From JAHELQ01 sp965603365 (lineage in GTDB: Bacteria > Acidobacteriota > Aminicenantia > UBA2199), in the NCBI GenBank assembly GCA_965603365.1, contig CBFDCR010000005.1, forward strand, positions 57,577 through 121,576: a stretch of 64,000 nucleotides of DNA. The letters run 5' to 3'. Positions 63,566 to 64,000 of the stretch are shown one piece after another; position 1 is the stretch's first letter; each line of letters starts with the position of its first letter. A program made the translations under genes and the position numbers. Under the pieces are notes generated by a model, which had not been told where the DNA came from, did not search any database, and saw nothing but the letters and a program-made list of their open reading frames with translations.

Positions 63566-63796
63566 TCAGACGGGGATGGTGAGGGGGATCTGCTTCTCTT
63601 TGACCGCGTCGGCGGCAAAATAGAGAGCCTCTTTGACATCTTCTATTTCGATGTCCGGGTAGGCTTCGAGGATCTCCTCCATGCTCATTCCATCTGCTAT
63701 CATGGCCACTACGGTGGCTACCGGGATTCTCATGTGCCGAATACAGGGGACACCGCCCATCTGGTTGTTATCGATCGTAATCCTCGTAAATCTCAT
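63566..63796 (-). CDS. DUF433 antitoxin-like protein
   Basis: A 76-residue HTH-type protein: RITIDNNQMGGVPCIRHMRI, PVATVVAMIADGMSMEEILE, AYPDIEIEDVKEALYFAAD. ATG 63796 is preferred over the adjoining GTG 63799; AGGAG lies upstream. Partner of the DUF5615 gene. Confidence 0.85.
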   Translation of the reverse strand: MRFTRITIDNNQMGGVPCIRHMRIPVATVVAMIADGMSMEEILEAYPDIEIEDVKEALYFAADAVKEKQIPLTIPV

Positions 63797-63927
63797 CACG
63801 GTCTCCTATAAGTGTAATATAGAATAAATTGGGCTGTTTGTCAAAGGAGAAATCAGATGTCAGGCAAAATTTTTTTTATTCCTCTGGCACGTGCGGCTTG
63901 AAGCTGGAACCAATTTAGAGGTAACAA

Positions 63928-64000
63928 ATGGCTGAAAGGTTTGGTTTATCGGTAAAAAAATCAGAGGGTAAAGAGAGGACACCCAGTGCCGGGAAAATGC
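63928..64000 (+). CDS. start of an unknown gene, cut by the window edge
   Basis: ATG at 63928 with AGAGG seven bases upstream opens a frame (AERFGLSVKKSEGKERTPSA) that remains open to the end. Its charged, disordered start resembles the N-termini of DUF4157-type eCIS proteins, but too little is visible to assign it. Confidence 0.45.
   Translation, partial: MAERFGLSVKKSEGKERTPSAGKM

Overview
The window looks like a chromosomal segment of an uncultured, Gram-negative (diderm) bacterium. Outer-membrane features are a TonB-dependent receptor and a small outer-membrane beta-barrel protein. The mix of eukaryote-type Ser/Thr kinases fused to TPR or sulfatase-modifying-factor domains, sigma-54 activators, GG-leader peptides of the type annotated in Bacteroidota, PKD-domain secreted enzymes and many small toxin-antitoxin cassettes is what I would expect from Candidatus Aminicenantota or a related Acidobacteriota-like lineage. 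That placement is an inference; no rRNA or ribosomal marker is present. Vegetative promoters are easy to read: many genes start 15-70 nt downstream of a TTGACA / 16-17 nt / TATAAT-like pair.

Layout. 1-6.4 kb: a NACHT-HEAT NTPase, a secreted peptidylarginine-deiminase-like enzyme with PKD domain, a nitroreductase-like protein, an FmdB zinc ribbon and a peroxiredoxin. 6.5-7.6 kb: a small unknown gene and a ribbon-helix-helix/PIN toxin-antitoxin pair. 7.7-16.4 kb (minus strand): an iron and redox island with a TonB-dependent receptor, a HAD phosphatase translationally coupled to an encapsulin shell gene, an encapsulated ferritin with a C-terminal cargo tag, guanine deaminase, a RCK potassium channel, feoB-feoA and a DtxR-type regulator. 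16.4-22.1 kb: a DUF4143 ATPase, then a scar where a Ser/Thr kinase-FGE gene and a second DUF4143 ATPase gene meet head to head with both 5' ends lost, then a bleomycin-hydrolase-type peptidase. 22.3-26.2 kb: deoxynucleoside-kinase-like gene, panB, panC, panD, a PfkB sugar/nucleoside kinase and tRNA-Ala(CGC). 26.8-28.7 kb is gene-poor and decayed (gene fragments, a transposase remnant, a 21-bp tandem repeat).

28.7-48.1 kb is accessory. It contains three orphan GG-leader (lanthipeptide-like) precursor genes, a ferritin-like protein, a nucleoside-phosphorylase-like gene and a 2-hydroxyacid dehydrogenase whose 3' end is duplicated around a VapBC-type cassette, a higBA pair, and a thioredoxin-like / beta-propeller / Cys-rich-peptide operon. 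Two paralogous cassettes each pair a sigma-54 activator with a Ser/Thr kinase; they flank a two-gene ATPase/nuclease-like unit. Two GG-N10-GC sigma-54 promoters are readable here. One, preceded by two near-perfect palindromes, lies just upstream of a GG-leader peptide gene; the other heads the Cys-rich-peptide operon. I read this as a sigma-54/kinase-controlled secreted-peptide regulon.

48.3-64 kb is an extracellular contractile injection system (eCIS) operon: AAA+ ATPase, Pvc16-like protein, sheath, two tubes, assembly protein, DUF6760-like protein, LysM baseplate protein, split VgrG (gp27-like and gp5-like), PAAR tip, gp25 and a DUF4157 metallopeptidase-like cargo. Inserted in the structural operon is a 734-residue Tyr/His/Pro/Thr-rich protein built from 318-bp direct repeats. 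The operon is not complete in the window: no large baseplate genes or tape measure are seen before the right edge.
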